The notes under the pieces are model-generated. The model was not told the DNA's origin. It saw only the letters and a list, made by a program, of their open reading frames with translations, and ran no database searches. DNA of 64,000 bases, taken from assembly GCF_003115845.1 (NCBI RefSeq), contig NZ_KZ819026.1, positions 62,001-126,000 of the forward strand, given 5' to 3'. This stretch comes from Brenneria roseae subsp. roseae. GTDB taxonomy: Bacteria; Pseudomonadota; Gammaproteobacteria; Enterobacterales; Enterobacteriaceae. Of the stretch, positions 51,943-61,014 are shown in pieces. The position numbers and the translations under genes were made by a program. Numbering within the stretch: the stretch's first letter is position 1; each line of letters opens with the position of its first letter.

Positions 51943-52275
51943 ATGAGACGGTATTTTATTGACGACGAAACGCCATGGGAAGAACTGGGCGGTGGCATCA
52001 AACGCAAGATCGTGACCTGGAGTGATGAACTGATGATGGTCTGCGTACATTTCGACAAAGGCGCAATCGGTACGCCTCATAAGCATGATATTCACGATCA
52101 GATCGCTTATGTCGCGGCAGGCAGTTTTGAGGTCGTCATTGAAGGCGAAAAACGTATCCTGAAAACGGGTGATGCGTATATGGCCGTCAAAAATGAGATG
52201 CACGGTGTGGTTTCTCTGGAAGACGGCAGCGTGTTGATTGATACGTTTTCTCCAAAACGGGCCGATTTCCTTTAA
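51943..52275 (+). CDS. kdgF: Unsaturated uronate ketonisation enzyme KdgF (cupin)
   Basis: A 110-residue cupin. The metal-binding motif TPHKHDIHDQIAYV and a later His (KNEMHGVV) are visible. KdgF speeds conversion of 4,5-unsaturated galacturonate (from PelW and Ogl) to the linear keto form used by KduI. Of two adjacent ATGs, 51943 has the better distance (5 bases) from GGAG. Upstream in-frame ATG codons are part of the leader. Confidence 0.93.
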   Translation: MRRYFIDDETPWEELGGGIKRKIVTWSDELMMVCVHFDKGAIGTPHKHDIHDQIAYVAAGSFEVVIEGEKRILKTGDAYMAVKNEMHGVVSLEDGSVLIDTFSPKRADFL

Positions 52276-52350
52276 TTATCCCCCCTGCCATTGGCCGGAT
52301 TTGTCGTTCGGCCAATGCGCTCTCTACGGGTTTTCCATTACCGCTTCGTT

Positions 52351-53016
52351 TTATGCAATATGCCCGATATCTAACTGCTGCAACGATCCCAGTTTGTGAT
52401 CGGCCAGTGTCCAGCGAGGGTCCTGGCTGAACTCGGGTTGCGGAACGACGATGGAACGCATGCGGGCCGCTTTGGTGGCAATCATTCCATTTATTGAATC
52501 TTCCAGCGTGACGCACTGTAACGGCGCAACCCCTAATCCATCGGCCGCATTCAAATAGACCTCTGGATGCGGTTTGCTATACGGTAACTTTTCCGCGGAA
52601 ACCAAAACGTCAAAATAGGTTTCAAGGTGGAACGTGCGGAGTACCTGTTGCAGCATGTGCAGCGGTGACGCTGAAGCCAGACCGATTTTGAGGTTCTGTT
52701 GGCGGCAGAGCTGCAATGCCTGTTCAACGCCAGGCAATAAAGGGCGGCGCTCGTCGACCAATTCGATAGCGCGTTCGATAATTCGGCTAACGACGACTTC
52801 TCTGCTCGGCGTTTTCCAGGGGGCGACCTGATACCACAGATCAACCACCATATCGATGCGCAATCCCAGCGTATCGGTCATGGATTGACGTAGTGAGGTG
52901 TCAATGCCCAGCGAGGCGATGACTTCAATTTCGGCCATATCCCACAAGGGTTCGGAATCAATCAGTAAACCATCCATATCAAAAATGGCCGCGCGGATAG
53001 AAGAATCAGAAGTCAT
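52351..53016 (-). CDS. hxpB: Hexitol phosphatase HxpB (HAD family)
   Basis: A 221-residue HAD-like phosphatase: motif I FDMDGLLIDSEPLWD, motif II LASASPLHM, motif III/IV KPHPEVYL and LEDSINGM. E. coli YniC/HxpB dephosphorylates sorbitol-6-P, mannitol-1-P and 2-deoxyglucose-6-P. Its neighbourhood with yniB and yniA is as in E. coli. Confidence 0.9.
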   Translation of the reverse strand: MTSDSSIRAAIFDMDGLLIDSEPLWDMAEIEVIASLGIDTSLRQSMTDTLGLRIDMVVDLWYQVAPWKTPSREVVVSRIIERAIELVDERRPLLPGVEQALQLCRQQNLKIGLASASPLHMLQQVLRTFHLETYFDVLVSAEKLPYSKPHPEVYLNAADGLGVAPLQCVTLEDSINGMIATKAARMRSIVVPQPEFSQDPRWTLADHKLGSLQQLDIGHIA

Positions 53017-53365
53017 ACAACCAGCTCCCCGGAATAGAAAAATCAGAAATCAATAATAATAGGCGTTAATTATATGCTAATTCGCTGCTCATGCTGCTCA
53101 TAAAGGTTGTCGAGCGATAAAACATTGACTGATAATAAACTTACAGTAGGCTGCTATCGGGTTTTTTATGTCTACACTGTTCGTTATATACCCAATAGAT
53201 TTATGCGGGCTTATCCTGCCCGCCTCGGGGGGCAATCTGTATGAGCAGAGTCAAGGGATGCTTGCTGCACCCCTGAAGGAGCCGTGTCATTGAGGGCCGA
53301 GAGTGCGCCGATGACAGGGATACGAAAGAGATCAATGGATACTGCGTCGTTCAAAAGGGGAGCAC
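53017..53365. other. Divergent hxpB-yniB region
   Basis: 349 bases without a gene. They include a GCGGGC/GCCCGC hairpin (53205-53223) within a repeat-like stretch (53186-53296) that shares short blocks with the segment at 19541 (ATATA-CCCAATAG and AGGAGCCGT). Confidence 0.45.
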
Positions 53366-53914
53366 ATGACGTATCAACAGGCTGGCCGTATTGCCGTGGT
53401 TAAGCGTATCGCGGGATGGATAATTTTTATTCCGGCTCTGCTGTCTACACTTGTTTCATTAGCCAACTATTTATATACCTACGCGCAGAAAAAACAGGGA
53501 ATTGATGCGGTTTTGCTGGATTTTCTGCACTTGATGATTGATATGGTTCGCTTCAATACGCCATTTCTGAATATTTTCTGGTATAACTCGCCGGTGCCTG
53601 ATTTCTCCCGTTTTTTCACTGCATCAAGCCTGATGTTCTGGTTGATTTATATCCTGATTTTTATCGGACTGGCCTTGCAGGTGTCTGGCGCACGTATGTC
53701 GCGTCAGGTGAAAGCGATTCGCGAGGGGATTGAAGATCAGCTGATTCTGGAAAAAGTGAAAGGTGATGCAAGCCGCACGCGCGAGGTTCTGGAAGCGCGC
53801 GTTGTCGTTCCACGCCACACCATTTTTCTGCAATTTTTCCCTCTCTATGTCCTGCCGATCGTGATTGCGGTTATCGGGTATATGGTTCTGCGTCTGCTGG
53901 GTATGCCGGTATAA
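53366..53914 (+). CDS. yniB: YniB-family inner-membrane protein
   Basis: A 182-residue protein with three clear hydrophobic segments (about 15-38, 90-112, 150-176) and a cytoplasmic charged loop (RQVKAIREGIEDQLILEKVKG). It matches E. coli YniB in length and neighbours. GGGGAG precedes the ATG. Function unknown. Confidence 0.85.
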   Translation: MTYQQAGRIAVVKRIAGWIIFIPALLSTLVSLANYLYTYAQKKQGIDAVLLDFLHLMIDMVRFNTPFLNIFWYNSPVPDFSRFFTASSLMFWLIYILIFIGLALQVSGARMSRQVKAIREGIEDQLILEKVKGDASRTREVLEARVVVPRHTIFLQFFPLYVLPIVIAVIGYMVLRLLGMPV

Positions 53915-53923
53915 TCGAATACG

Positions 53924-53958
53924 ATGCCCTATAGGCGCGATTAACGCCTATAGGGCAT
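53924..53958. repeat. Perfect 14-bp inverted repeat between yniB and yniA
   Basis: ATGCCCTATAGGCG pairs perfectly with CGCCTATAGGGCAT over a 7-base loop, just after the yniB stop and before the convergent yniA stop. It is probably a shared terminator, although no T-run follows on either strand. Confidence 0.6.
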
Positions 53959-53969
53959 TGGATGCTACG

Positions 53970-54830
53970 TTACACGCTGAGTTGTTCTTCTATAGCCTGT
54001 TGGGCTTCAAGGATGTTTTTCCCACCGAACAGATTGGCTCGGTTGAGCAGATAATAAATCTGGTAGACCGGCTGGCGCTCAATAAAACCTTTCTCCAGCG
54101 GCCATACGCTCTGATAGCCATCATAGATTTGCGGTGGCAGCCCAGGGTAGAGCGGCAGCATCGCCAGGTCGCACTCGCGGTCGCCCCAATAGCAGGCCGG
54201 ATCAAACAGGTAGCATCCGTTGTGACTGTTCGCGCAATTATCGGGCCACAAATCGCCATGCAATAATGAAGGCTGAGGCTGATGGCCTGCCAGTCTTTCC
54301 TCCGTACGGGCAATCAGGGTTTCAATGTGACCAAAATGCATGCCTTTTTCGGCGGCTAACTGAAGTTGCCAGCCAATTCGTTGTTCAGCAAAGAAGGATG
54401 ACCATCGGCGTTGCCAGCAGTTAGGTTGGGGCGTCGTCGACAGGTCATTGTCAAAATCCAGACCGAACTGCGGTTGGTCGCTCCATTGGTGCAGGTGCGC
54501 CAGCTGTTCGCCAAGGCACCAGGCGCTATGTGCATCCAGCGGTTTTACCGGCAGATATTCCAGCAGCAGGAAACTGTGATCGCGGGAACTGCCGACACCA
54601 TAGACCTCCGGGACATTAACGGTATTACTGCGGGCCAGCAACGTGAGCTGGTCGGCCTCGGCAGTGAATTTGGGCAGCATTTCACGGATATCATATTTTA
54701 CGAAGACCTCGCGGTCACCATATCGGGCATACCATGCGGCGTGAATTTCCCCGCCTGACAATTCGCGGCGCTCCTGAATGTCAGCGGTACCGAGGTGTTC
54801 TTCCAAAAGTCGGCTGATTGCTTGCCACAT
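53970..54830 (-). CDS. yniA: Fructosamine kinase-family protein YniA
   Basis: A 286-residue APH-like kinase. The catalytic loop SLLHGDLWPDN and metal segment CYWGDRECDLAMLPLYPG are typical. The family phosphorylates protein-bound sugars (ribulosamines, erythrulosamines) to start deglycation. It is cytosolic and convergent with yniB. Confidence 0.88.
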   Translation of the reverse strand: MWQAISRLLEEHLGTADIQERRELSGGEIHAAWYARYGDREVFVKYDIREMLPKFTAEADQLTLLARSNTVNVPEVYGVGSSRDHSFLLLEYLPVKPLDAHSAWCLGEQLAHLHQWSDQPQFGLDFDNDLSTTPQPNCWQRRWSSFFAEQRIGWQLQLAAEKGMHFGHIETLIARTEERLAGHQPQPSLLHGDLWPDNCANSHNGCYLFDPACYWGDRECDLAMLPLYPGLPPQIYDGYQSVWPLEKGFIERQPVYQIYYLLNRANLFGGKNILEAQQAIEEQLSV

Positions 54831-55163
54831 AAGGTCATCCTCCCATTGATATTGCCAGATACCCGGATCTTCTCGCTTCAGTCACCCGATAGTAGCTGGC
54901 TATCACTACGGTAGCCCATTGAGCACGATAAAAACTGGACCTGTGACACAGTGATGATGGATGACGGCAGTAAAAGTGCTCAGGAGAAGAGTATAGACGC
55001 AGTTGAAAAATAACGCAGTTATCCCTGTACCGTACAATAGGTAAACGAAATATAAGGGACGTTGCGGGGAGAGACGATGTTTTCCGGGTGGGAATAGCTC
55101 AGGGATGGCAGACCATCCCTGAGCTTACGTTATGACCGGGGCAACCGGCTGATGTTTCTCGAT
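54831..55163. other. yniA-sitD intergenic region
   Basis: 333 bases without a recognisable gene. A perfect 13-bp inverted repeat (AGCTCAGGGATGG / CCATCCCTGAGCT, 55096-55125) lies near the sitD end and probably terminates the sit operon, though without a U-tract. Confidence 0.5.
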
Positions 55164-56024
55164 TTATGCAATTTTCGCCGGGGCGGTCAACGTTGAGCTC
55201 CTATGCTGTTTCCACTGGTGATAAATCAGGGACAGCGTAAAGAACGCAGCCTGAACGATCACAATACAAGGGCCGGTAGCGCCATCAATGTAGAAACTGA
55301 TTAATGTGCCTGCAATACAGGACACGACAGACACGATCGTTGCCAGGATCAACATACGGTCAAAGCGTTTGCACACCATAAACGCGATGATCCCTGGCGC
55401 AATTAGCATAGCGATAACCAGAATCACGCCGACCGCCTGCAATGAGGCCACGATGGTCAAGGCCAGTAGACAGAGAAGACCGTAATGCAGCAGCTTCACT
55501 GGCAGGCCGATAACGCGCGCGTGGTCGGGATCGAAGCAGTAGAGCATAAAGTCACGTCGTTTCAGCAGGATGACCGACAACGTGATGCCGGCAATTAACA
55601 GAATTTGCGTCAGCTCTTGCCCGGTAATACCCAGCACGTTGCCAAACAGAATATGGTTGAGGTGCTGATCGGTATCAATACGCGCGAACATTACCAGACC
55701 GAGTGCGAACATACCGGAGAAAATAATCCCCATGACCGTATCTTCTTTTACCCGGCTATGCTCTTTAACATAGCCGGTGGCGACAGCACAGAATATTCCG
55801 GATGCAAAAGCGCCGATCACCAAAGGAATGCCAAGCCAGAATGCCAGAACAATTCCGGGCAGCACGGCGTGGGAGATGGCGTCCCCCATTAGCGACCAGC
55901 CTTTCAGCACCAGATAGCATGACAGTACGGCGCATACTGTTCCCGTGACGATGGCGGCGATGAGCGCCCGCTGCATAAACGGAAAGGCGAGAGGTTCAGT
56001 TATCCAACTGATGAGCATGTTCAT
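55164..56024 (-). CDS. sitD: Iron/manganese ABC transporter permease SitD (YfeD)
   Basis: A 286-residue ABC-3-family permease with about eight helices. MGDAISHAVLPGIVLAFW is the family motif. The start overlaps the sitC stop by 4 bases (ATGA). With SitC it forms the Mn2+/Fe2+ import channel. Confidence 0.92.
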   Translation of the reverse strand: MNMLISWITEPLAFPFMQRALIAAIVTGTVCAVLSCYLVLKGWSLMGDAISHAVLPGIVLAFWLGIPLVIGAFASGIFCAVATGYVKEHSRVKEDTVMGIIFSGMFALGLVMFARIDTDQHLNHILFGNVLGITGQELTQILLIAGITLSVILLKRRDFMLYCFDPDHARVIGLPVKLLHYGLLCLLALTIVASLQAVGVILVIAMLIAPGIIAFMVCKRFDRMLILATIVSVVSCIAGTLISFYIDGATGPCIVIVQAAFFTLSLIYHQWKQHRSSTLTAPAKIA

Positions 56025-56884
56025 AGCGCGTCTCCCGTCTGATCGCGTCGTCGGGCGCGGCGCGATGCCAGTAAACCATGCTTGGGCGCGAATAAAAAAG
56101 CGAGCAGGAATACGATGGTTTGCAGGGTGACGATAACGCCACCCGTTGCGCCATCGAGGAAAAAGCTCAAATAGGCGCCGCTGGCGCTGGTGATGGCGCC
56201 CAGCGTAATGGAGATCAGCACCAGACGTTCAAATCGGTCGGTGAGAAGGTAGGCGGTCGCACCCGGCGTGATCACCATCGCGATGACCAGAATGGCCCCC
56301 ACAGTTTGCAATGCGGCAACGGTACAGGCGCTGAGCAGGGTAAAGAAAAGAATTTTCAGTTTCAGTGGAGAAAGCCCAATCGATCGCGCATGGTTTTCAT
56401 CAAAAAACACCGCCAGCAAATCCTTCCATAACAGACACAGGATCACGAACGTGACGCCGATGATGATTTCCACCTGTAGCACATCTTCATCGGCAATACC
56501 CAGAATATTGCCGAAGATAATTGACTGGACGTTAACCGACGTCGGATTAAGTGAAATAATTAACAGACCGACCGCAAAGAACGTAGAAAAAATGAAGCCA
56601 ATAATGGCGTCTTCGCGCAGTCGGGTAATATGCCGGATAAGCGTCATGGCCAACGCGGCCAGCATGCCGGTAAAAAACGCCCCAGCGGCATACGGCAAAC
56701 CAAGCGCATACGCGCCTGCTACACCGGGAACAACCGAGTGCGACAGCGCATCGCCCATTAACGACCAGCCTTTTAGCATGAGGTACGCCGACAAAAATGC
56801 GCAGACGCCACCGACAATCGCACTGACCCAGATCGCTTTGACCATGTAGTTGTAGCCAAAGGGCTGCAATAGAATATCGACCAT
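56021..56884 (-). CDS. sitC: Iron/manganese ABC transporter permease SitC (YfeC)
   Basis: A 287-residue ABC-3 permease paralogous to SitD (MGDALSHSVVPGVAGAYALG). Its ATG overlaps the sitB stop by one base and its stop overlaps sitD by four, so all subunits are translationally coupled. Confidence 0.92.
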   Translation of the reverse strand: MVDILLQPFGYNYMVKAIWVSAIVGGVCAFLSAYLMLKGWSLMGDALSHSVVPGVAGAYALGLPYAAGAFFTGMLAALAMTLIRHITRLREDAIIGFIFSTFFAVGLLIISLNPTSVNVQSIIFGNILGIADEDVLQVEIIIGVTFVILCLLWKDLLAVFFDENHARSIGLSPLKLKILFFTLLSACTVAALQTVGAILVIAMVITPGATAYLLTDRFERLVLISITLGAITSASGAYLSFFLDGATGGVIVTLQTIVFLLAFLFAPKHGLLASRRARRRDQTGDAL

Positions 56885-57774
56885 CAGTCTTTCTTTTCCT
56901 CCAGAGCTGAACGCAAAGCGGGAGGATCGCTTTTGGTTGAACCATAGAAAACGGCTGGACGTTCATCGTCGGTCAATACCGTCACTGAACGCGTATCATC
57001 ATCGTCGTGGAGGTGCGGGCCGCCAAGATTAATATGGCGCAACACCCCGCCAAAGGTTTTTTCCAGATTGCTTTGCGTGAACGTGCTATGGGTGGGGCCG
57101 GCAGCCAGAACGGTCCGGTTGACCAGGATCACGTTATCGCAAAATTCGGGCACACTACCGAGGTTGTGCGTGGCCACCAGAATCAAATGTCCTTCGTCGC
57201 GCAGCGTGCGAAGCAGATCGATAATTGCGTTTTCAGTTTTCACATCGACGCCGGTAAACGGTTCATCCAGCAGCAATACGCTGCCTTGTTGCGCCAGCGC
57301 CCGGGCAAGGAAGACGCGTTTTTTCTGTCCGCCGGAAAGCTCGCCGATCTGACGCTGGCGCAGGCTGGAAAGCCCCACGCGTTCCAGCGACTCGGTAACG
57401 ATATCCCGATCCTGCTGGCTGGGAATGCGCAGAAAATTCATTTTGCCATAGCGCCCCATCATGACGACATCGGAAACCAGTACCGGAAAGTTCCAGTCCA
57501 CATCTTCGGTTTGTGGAACATAGGCAACCAGATTCTGCTTCAGGGCCTGAAAAATAGGCTGCTTGTTAAGCCGGACTTGTCCGGTGGTTGGTTTAACCAA
57601 TCCCATGATACTTTTGAATAACGTTGATTTCCCGCTGCCATTTACTCCGACCAGCGCGCAAATCGTTCCGCCATTCAGTGAAAAAGAGGCATGTCGGATT
57701 GCCTGATGCCCGTTACTGTATGTGACGGAGACATCATCGACGTCTAATGATTGTGTTGCGGTATCACTGCTCAT
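56884..57774 (-). CDS. sitB: Iron/manganese ABC transporter ATPase SitB (YfeB)
   Basis: A 296-residue ATPase: Walker [11 protein letters not shown], signature [14 protein letters not shown], Walker [13 protein letters not shown]. The C-terminal His/Asp-rich patch ([14 protein letters not shown]) could bind metal. Its start overlaps the sitA stop by 4 bases. Confidence 0.93.
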   Translation of the reverse strand: MSSDTATQSLDVDDVSVTYSNGHQAIRHASFSLNGGTICALVGVNGSGKSTLFKSIMGLVKPTTGQVRLNKQPIFQALKQNLVAYVPQTEDVDWNFPVLVSDVVMMGRYGKMNFLRIPSQQDRDIVTESLERVGLSSLRQRQIGELSGGQKKRVFLARALAQQGSVLLLDEPFTGVDVKTENAIIDLLRTLRDEGHLILVATHNLGSVPEFCDNVILVNRTVLAAGPTHSTFTQSNLEKTFGGVLRHINLGGPHLHDDDDTRSVTVLTDDERPAVFYGSTKSDPPALRSALEEKKD

Positions 57775-58685
57775 TGATCAAATCCTTTGGCAATGGTTTC
57801 TACCGTGACGTTCAGCAAATCAATGTAGGTAGGAACCGGGCCTTTTTCATTTGACAGCGAATCAACATAGAGCACGCCGCCATACCTGGCGCCCGTCTCT
57901 TTGCTGACCTGTTTTGCCGGTTTGTCCGAGATGGTGCTTTCACTGAATACGACAGGAATGTGTTTCTCCCGGACGGTATCAATCACGCGGCGTACCTGTT
58001 GCGGCGAGCCCTGTTCGTCCGCGTTGATTGGCCATAAGTACACTTCATTAAATTGATAATCTTTGGCCAGATAGCTAAAGGCGCCTTCACTGGTCACCAG
58101 CCACCGTTGCTGTTCAGGAATGCGTGAGAGACGTTCACGTAAAGGAGAATCGATCGCTTTGATTTTCTCTGCATAAGCGTTGGCATTGCGGTTATAGATT
58201 TCTGCATTATCCGGGTCGTATTTCACCAGGCCCGCGCGAATATTCTCAATATAGATCAGCGCATTGGACGGCGACATCCAGGCATGGGGATTGGGATTGC
58301 CATTGTAGGCACCTTCACGGATGGGCAATGGTGTGATGCCTTCCGTCACGACGACAGCGGGAACATCTTTGACATTTTCAAAGAAGCGCTCAAACCAGCG
58401 CTCCAGATTCATACCATTCCACAGAATCAACTGTGCTGACTGCGCCTTGACAATATCTCGCGGCGTTGGTTGATAGTCATGAACTTCTGCACCCGGTTTG
58501 GTAATTGACTCTACCGTCGCGGCATCACCGGCAATGTTTTGCGCAATATCCTGGATGATAGTAAAGGTAGTAACAACCCTGAGTTTTTCTGCCGCCTGCG
58601 TATGGCCGCTGGCTAGCAGGAGTAATGCGCACGGCAAGGCAACACGTCGCAGGAGGGGGGAGAGACAAACCTGAAAACCGATCAT
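57771..58685 (-). CDS. sitA: Iron/manganese-binding periplasmic protein SitA (YfeA)
   Basis: A 304-residue cluster A-I (ZnuA/PsaA-type) binding protein. Signal peptide to about residue 31 (SGHTQA). Metal ligands are expected in [11 protein letters not shown] (His), NPHAWMSP (His), and the later Glu and Asp in FSESTIS and YVDSLS. In Yersinia YfeABCD imports Fe2+ and Mn2+. It is the first gene of the operon, behind a Fur-like box. Confidence 0.94.
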   Translation of the reverse strand: MIGFQVCLSPLLRRVALPCALLLLASGHTQAAEKLRVVTTFTIIQDIAQNIAGDAATVESITKPGAEVHDYQPTPRDIVKAQSAQLILWNGMNLERWFERFFENVKDVPAVVVTEGITPLPIREGAYNGNPNPHAWMSPSNALIYIENIRAGLVKYDPDNAEIYNRNANAYAEKIKAIDSPLRERLSRIPEQQRWLVTSEGAFSYLAKDYQFNEVYLWPINADEQGSPQQVRRVIDTVREKHIPVVFSESTISDKPAKQVSKETGARYGGVLYVDSLSNEKGPVPTYIDLLNVTVETIAKGFDQ

Positions 58686-58721
58686 GCAAATAATATCCTT
58701 ACAAAGCGTGAATGTGTCATA

Positions 58722-58744
58722 TGAGAATAATTATCAATATCATT
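58722..58744 (-). promoter_or_regulatory. Fur-type box of sitABCD
   Basis: GAGAATAATTATCAATATCAT matches the GATAAT-hexamer Fur array well and lies about 40 bases before the sitA start. sit/yfe operons are repressed by Fur with iron and often by MntR or Fur with manganese. Confidence 0.75.
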
Positions 58745-58997
58745 TAAGTCAAGACACAGGAAAAGAAAGGTAGAAGAAGGTGATAGCGTGTTCGACTGGC
58801 AACACGAATGATGGCTGTCTGTGCGTGCACATGAGTAAGGAACCCATAATGCTCCTTCGGTAACAAAAACTGTGATCTAATTTAATAAATCGTAAGTAGT
58901 GTTGCAACGTAACTCTAACGATAAGCGAGGAAAATCGCGCTTTTCAGGACAAGTATAGAAGATGACATAAAAACACCATAGAACATAGGGAGATAAA

Positions 58998-59028
58998 TTA
59001 ACGAAACGGCAGGTCCTGCCGATATAAT
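58998..59028 (+). promoter_or_regulatory. Promoter with a perfect 15-bp palindrome in the spacer
   Basis: TATAAT (59023-59028) is preceded by CGGCAGGTCCTGCCG (59007-59021), which fills the -35/-10 spacer. A TTAACG hexamer at 58998 is a possible -35 with a long (19-base) spacer. The arrangement looks like a repressor operator or a MerR-type overlong spacer. Confidence 0.5.
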
Positions 59029-59077
59029 ATAAGTTATATGAATGTGGAATATTTTATCAGGAAGGTGTGGAAACACG

Positions 59078-59173
59078 ATGAGTACAAAATCAGAAAGACG
59101 TTGGAAGCTGGCAAGCATAATTTTACTGATCGTATTGGCTGTGTTATTTGTGGTGATGTTGCAGATTGATTAA
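59078..59173 (+). CDS. Predicted 31-residue single-helix membrane protein
   Basis: An ORF of 32 codons. The first ten residues are charged (MSTKSERRWK). One hydrophobic helix of about 17 residues (IILLIVLAVLFVVML) follows, and it ends QID. GGAA lies just upstream of the ATG, and a TATAAT promoter lies 50 bases before. I do not recognise it. It has no cysteines, so it is not MgrB, though it lies near yobF, in the neighbourhood where E. coli keeps mgrB. Small size leaves real doubt. Confidence 0.5.
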   Translation: MSTKSERRWKLASIILLIVLAVLFVVMLQID

Positions 59174-59618
59174 CGGAGAAAAGTGGTAAAATTTAGCGGG
59201 AAGGTCATTTTCGTTTCGCTGTGAGGCCTGAATTGGGCGCTTAGAGGAAAAAATAGGAATGGATATCCGATATTTCTATAAGGCTTGAAAGTGGGGACTT
59301 TGGCGTTGGGCCTGACGGTCGTATCCTGAAATTTAGGGGTACGAATAATAATGAATTATTATGATCAAGCGAACAGACTATCCGTGGTGTACGCGTTTCT
59401 CAGCGTATCTTTTTTATATCAATAAGCTGCTCATTGGACTTATTGGGTAAAGATGTATTTAATCTTATCAATAGAGCGGTTTAGCGCGTAATCGCATATT
59501 ACTGAGTCATTGATGGCTCTAATCTGTGCGGCATGTCCATGACTGATGAAAAATGGCTTGCCATCGATTACAGAGTGTGTAATAACGCTTCTGGGTAAAA
59601 CGAGGTACAGTTCTGTAT
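59174..59618. other. Region upstream of yobF-cspC
   Basis: 445 AT-rich bases without a convincing gene. They should hold the yobF-cspC promoter and leader. No clear hairpin with a U-tract is visible after the small ORF at 59078. Confidence 0.45.
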
Positions 59619-59735
59619 ATGAATGGCATTTTCAGTAAAGAAGACTTGAGTACAAACGTTAGCGTTGAATACCGCTTCTCTGCCGATCCTTATCTTAGTG
59701 CCTCAAGCAGTAACGACTTTGGTTTGTCTGTATAA
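59619..59735 (+). CDS. yobF: Small protein YobF (DUF2527)
   Basis: A 38-residue protein that begins [20 protein letters not shown] and continues [13 protein letters not shown]. coli YobF shares the GIFSKE-LS and VEYRFSA-PY blocks and is likewise encoded directly before cspC; it rises under stress there. The gap to cspC is 39 bases, so they are cotranscribed. Function unknown. Confidence 0.88.
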   Translation: MNGIFSKEDLSTNVSVEYRFSADPYLSASSSNDFGLSV

Positions 59736-59774
59736 CGCCTCTGGCGGTTTAAACAATTAAAGGAAATATTTGAA

Positions 59775-59984
59775 ATGGCAAAGATTAAAGGTCAGGTTAA
59801 GTGGTTCAATGAGTCTAAAGGCTTCGGCTTTATCACTCCAGCTGACGGCAGCAAAGATGTATTCGTACATTTCTCTGCAATTCAAGGCAACGGCTTCAAA
59901 ACTCTGGCTGAAGGCCAGAACGTAGAGTTTGAAATCCAAGATGGTCAGAAAGGTCCATCAGCAGTAAACGTCACTGCACTGTAA
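59775..59984 (+). CDS. cspC: Cold shock-like protein CspC
   Basis: A 69-residue single cold-shock domain with RNP1 (KGFGFI) and RNP2 (VFVHFS). It differs from E. coli CspC at only about two positions (a Ser for Ala near the end and a final Leu for Ile). It is a constitutive RNA chaperone and antiterminator that stabilises stress mRNAs. A strong terminator follows. Confidence 0.96.
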   Translation: MAKIKGQVKWFNESKGFGFITPADGSKDVFVHFSAIQGNGFKTLAEGQNVEFEIQDGQKGPSAVNVTAL

Positions 59985-60001
59985 TTTACAGAGCCTGTTG
60001 C

Positions 60002-60027
60002 AAAACCCGCCATGGTGCGGGTTTTTT
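60002..60027 (+). terminator. cspC terminator
   Basis: AAAACCCGC / GCGGGTTTT hairpin with a 6-base loop and a T-run, 18 bases after cspC. Confidence 0.9.
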
Positions 60028-60096
60028 GTTTTTGGCCGTTTTTAGTTCCTGATATGACGATGGAACCGCGCTGTGGCGAATGAGGAAATGGTACTG

Positions 60097-60927
60097 ATGT
60101 CTTACCAATGTCCACTGTGTCAGCATCCGTTATACCGCCGCGAGCGGCAATGGTCTTGTGGTCAACATAGCTTTGATTGTGCGAAAGAAGGCTACGTAAA
60201 TCTGCTGCCGGTACAATTTAAACGCTCCCGGCAACCGGGTGACAGCGCTGAGATGATGCAGGCGCGTCGGATGTTTCTGGAGGCGGGCCATTACCAGCCG
60301 CTGCGGGAATGGGTTATGCAGCGGTTTGATGAAAAACTGGCGGATGAAGCGACCGCATTGCTCGACATAGGCTGCGGCGAGGGGTATTACACGGCTGCTG
60401 TGGCGAAACATCTGAAACAGCGCAGAGAAATGGCGGTCTATGGGCTGGACGTCTCAAAAGCGGCGATCCAGCGGGCGGCGAAGCGTTATCAGAACGTGGA
60501 TTTTTGCGTGGCGTCAAGCCAGCGTCTGCCATTCAACGATCGGTCGTTTGATGCCATATTGAAAATTTATGCGCCTTGTAACGATGCCGAATTGCTACGC
60601 ACGGTGAAAACAGGTGGATGGGTGATGACGGTATCACCAGGACCTCGCCACCTCTATCAGCTCAAGGCTGAAGTTTACGATCGGGTGCTGTTGCACCCGG
60701 TCAAAGATGAAAGGCTGACGGGGTTTGAACTTATCGAACAACAAACGCTGGCCTATCCGATGCAGTTGTCGGGTCAGGAGGGGGCGGCATTGTTGCAAAT
60801 GACCCCATTTGCCTGGCGGGCGACGCCGGAAGTCAGCCAGCGCTTGCAGGACGCGGCGCAATTCACCTGTGAGACGGATTTTATTATCCGGTTGCATCAG
60901 CGCATCGAACCGGTATCTGCATCGTAA
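60097..60927 (+). CDS. rlmA: 23S rRNA (guanine745-N1)-methyltransferase RlmA
   Basis: A 276-residue SAM-dependent methyltransferase. The N-terminal zinc finger is CPLCQHPL plus a second Cys/His pair (CGQHSFDC). The SAM motif is [27 protein letters not shown] is a family hallmark. I choose the ATG at 60097 (MSYQCPLC), matching E. coli; in-frame ATGs at 60088 and 60073 are less likely. Synteny cspC-rlmA-mntP-yobD-manZYX is as in E. coli. Confidence 0.94.
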   Translation: MSYQCPLCQHPLYRRERQWSCGQHSFDCAKEGYVNLLPVQFKRSRQPGDSAEMMQARRMFLEAGHYQPLREWVMQRFDEKLADEATALLDIGCGEGYYTAAVAKHLKQRREMAVYGLDVSKAAIQRAAKRYQNVDFCVASSQRLPFNDRSFDAILKIYAPCNDAELLRTVKTGGWVMTVSPGPRHLYQLKAEVYDRVLLHPVKDERLTGFELIEQQTLAYPMQLSGQEGAALLQMTPFAWRATPEVSQRLQDAAQFTCETDFIIRLHQRIEPVSAS

Positions 60928-60958
60928 GCGCGATCTGATGCGTCTGGATGCCCGCGAT

Positions 60959-60997
60959 AAAAAAGGGGCAGGATCTCGACGATCCTACCCCTTTTTT
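60959..60997. terminator. Bidirectional terminator between rlmA and mntP
   Basis: AAAAAGGGGCAGGATC pairs with GATCCTACCCCTTTTT (one mismatch, 5-base loop). The A- and T-runs on the two sides make it effective for both convergent genes. Confidence 0.9.
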
Positions 60998-61014
60998 ACA
61001 AGATGCTGGAAATG

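Larger units (their letters stand above)
58686..59077. other. sitA upstream region
   Basis: 392 bases between divergent sitA and the small ORF at 59078. They contain the Fur-like box (58722) and the palindromic promoter (58998-59028); the middle portion shows nothing I recognise. Confidence 0.5.
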
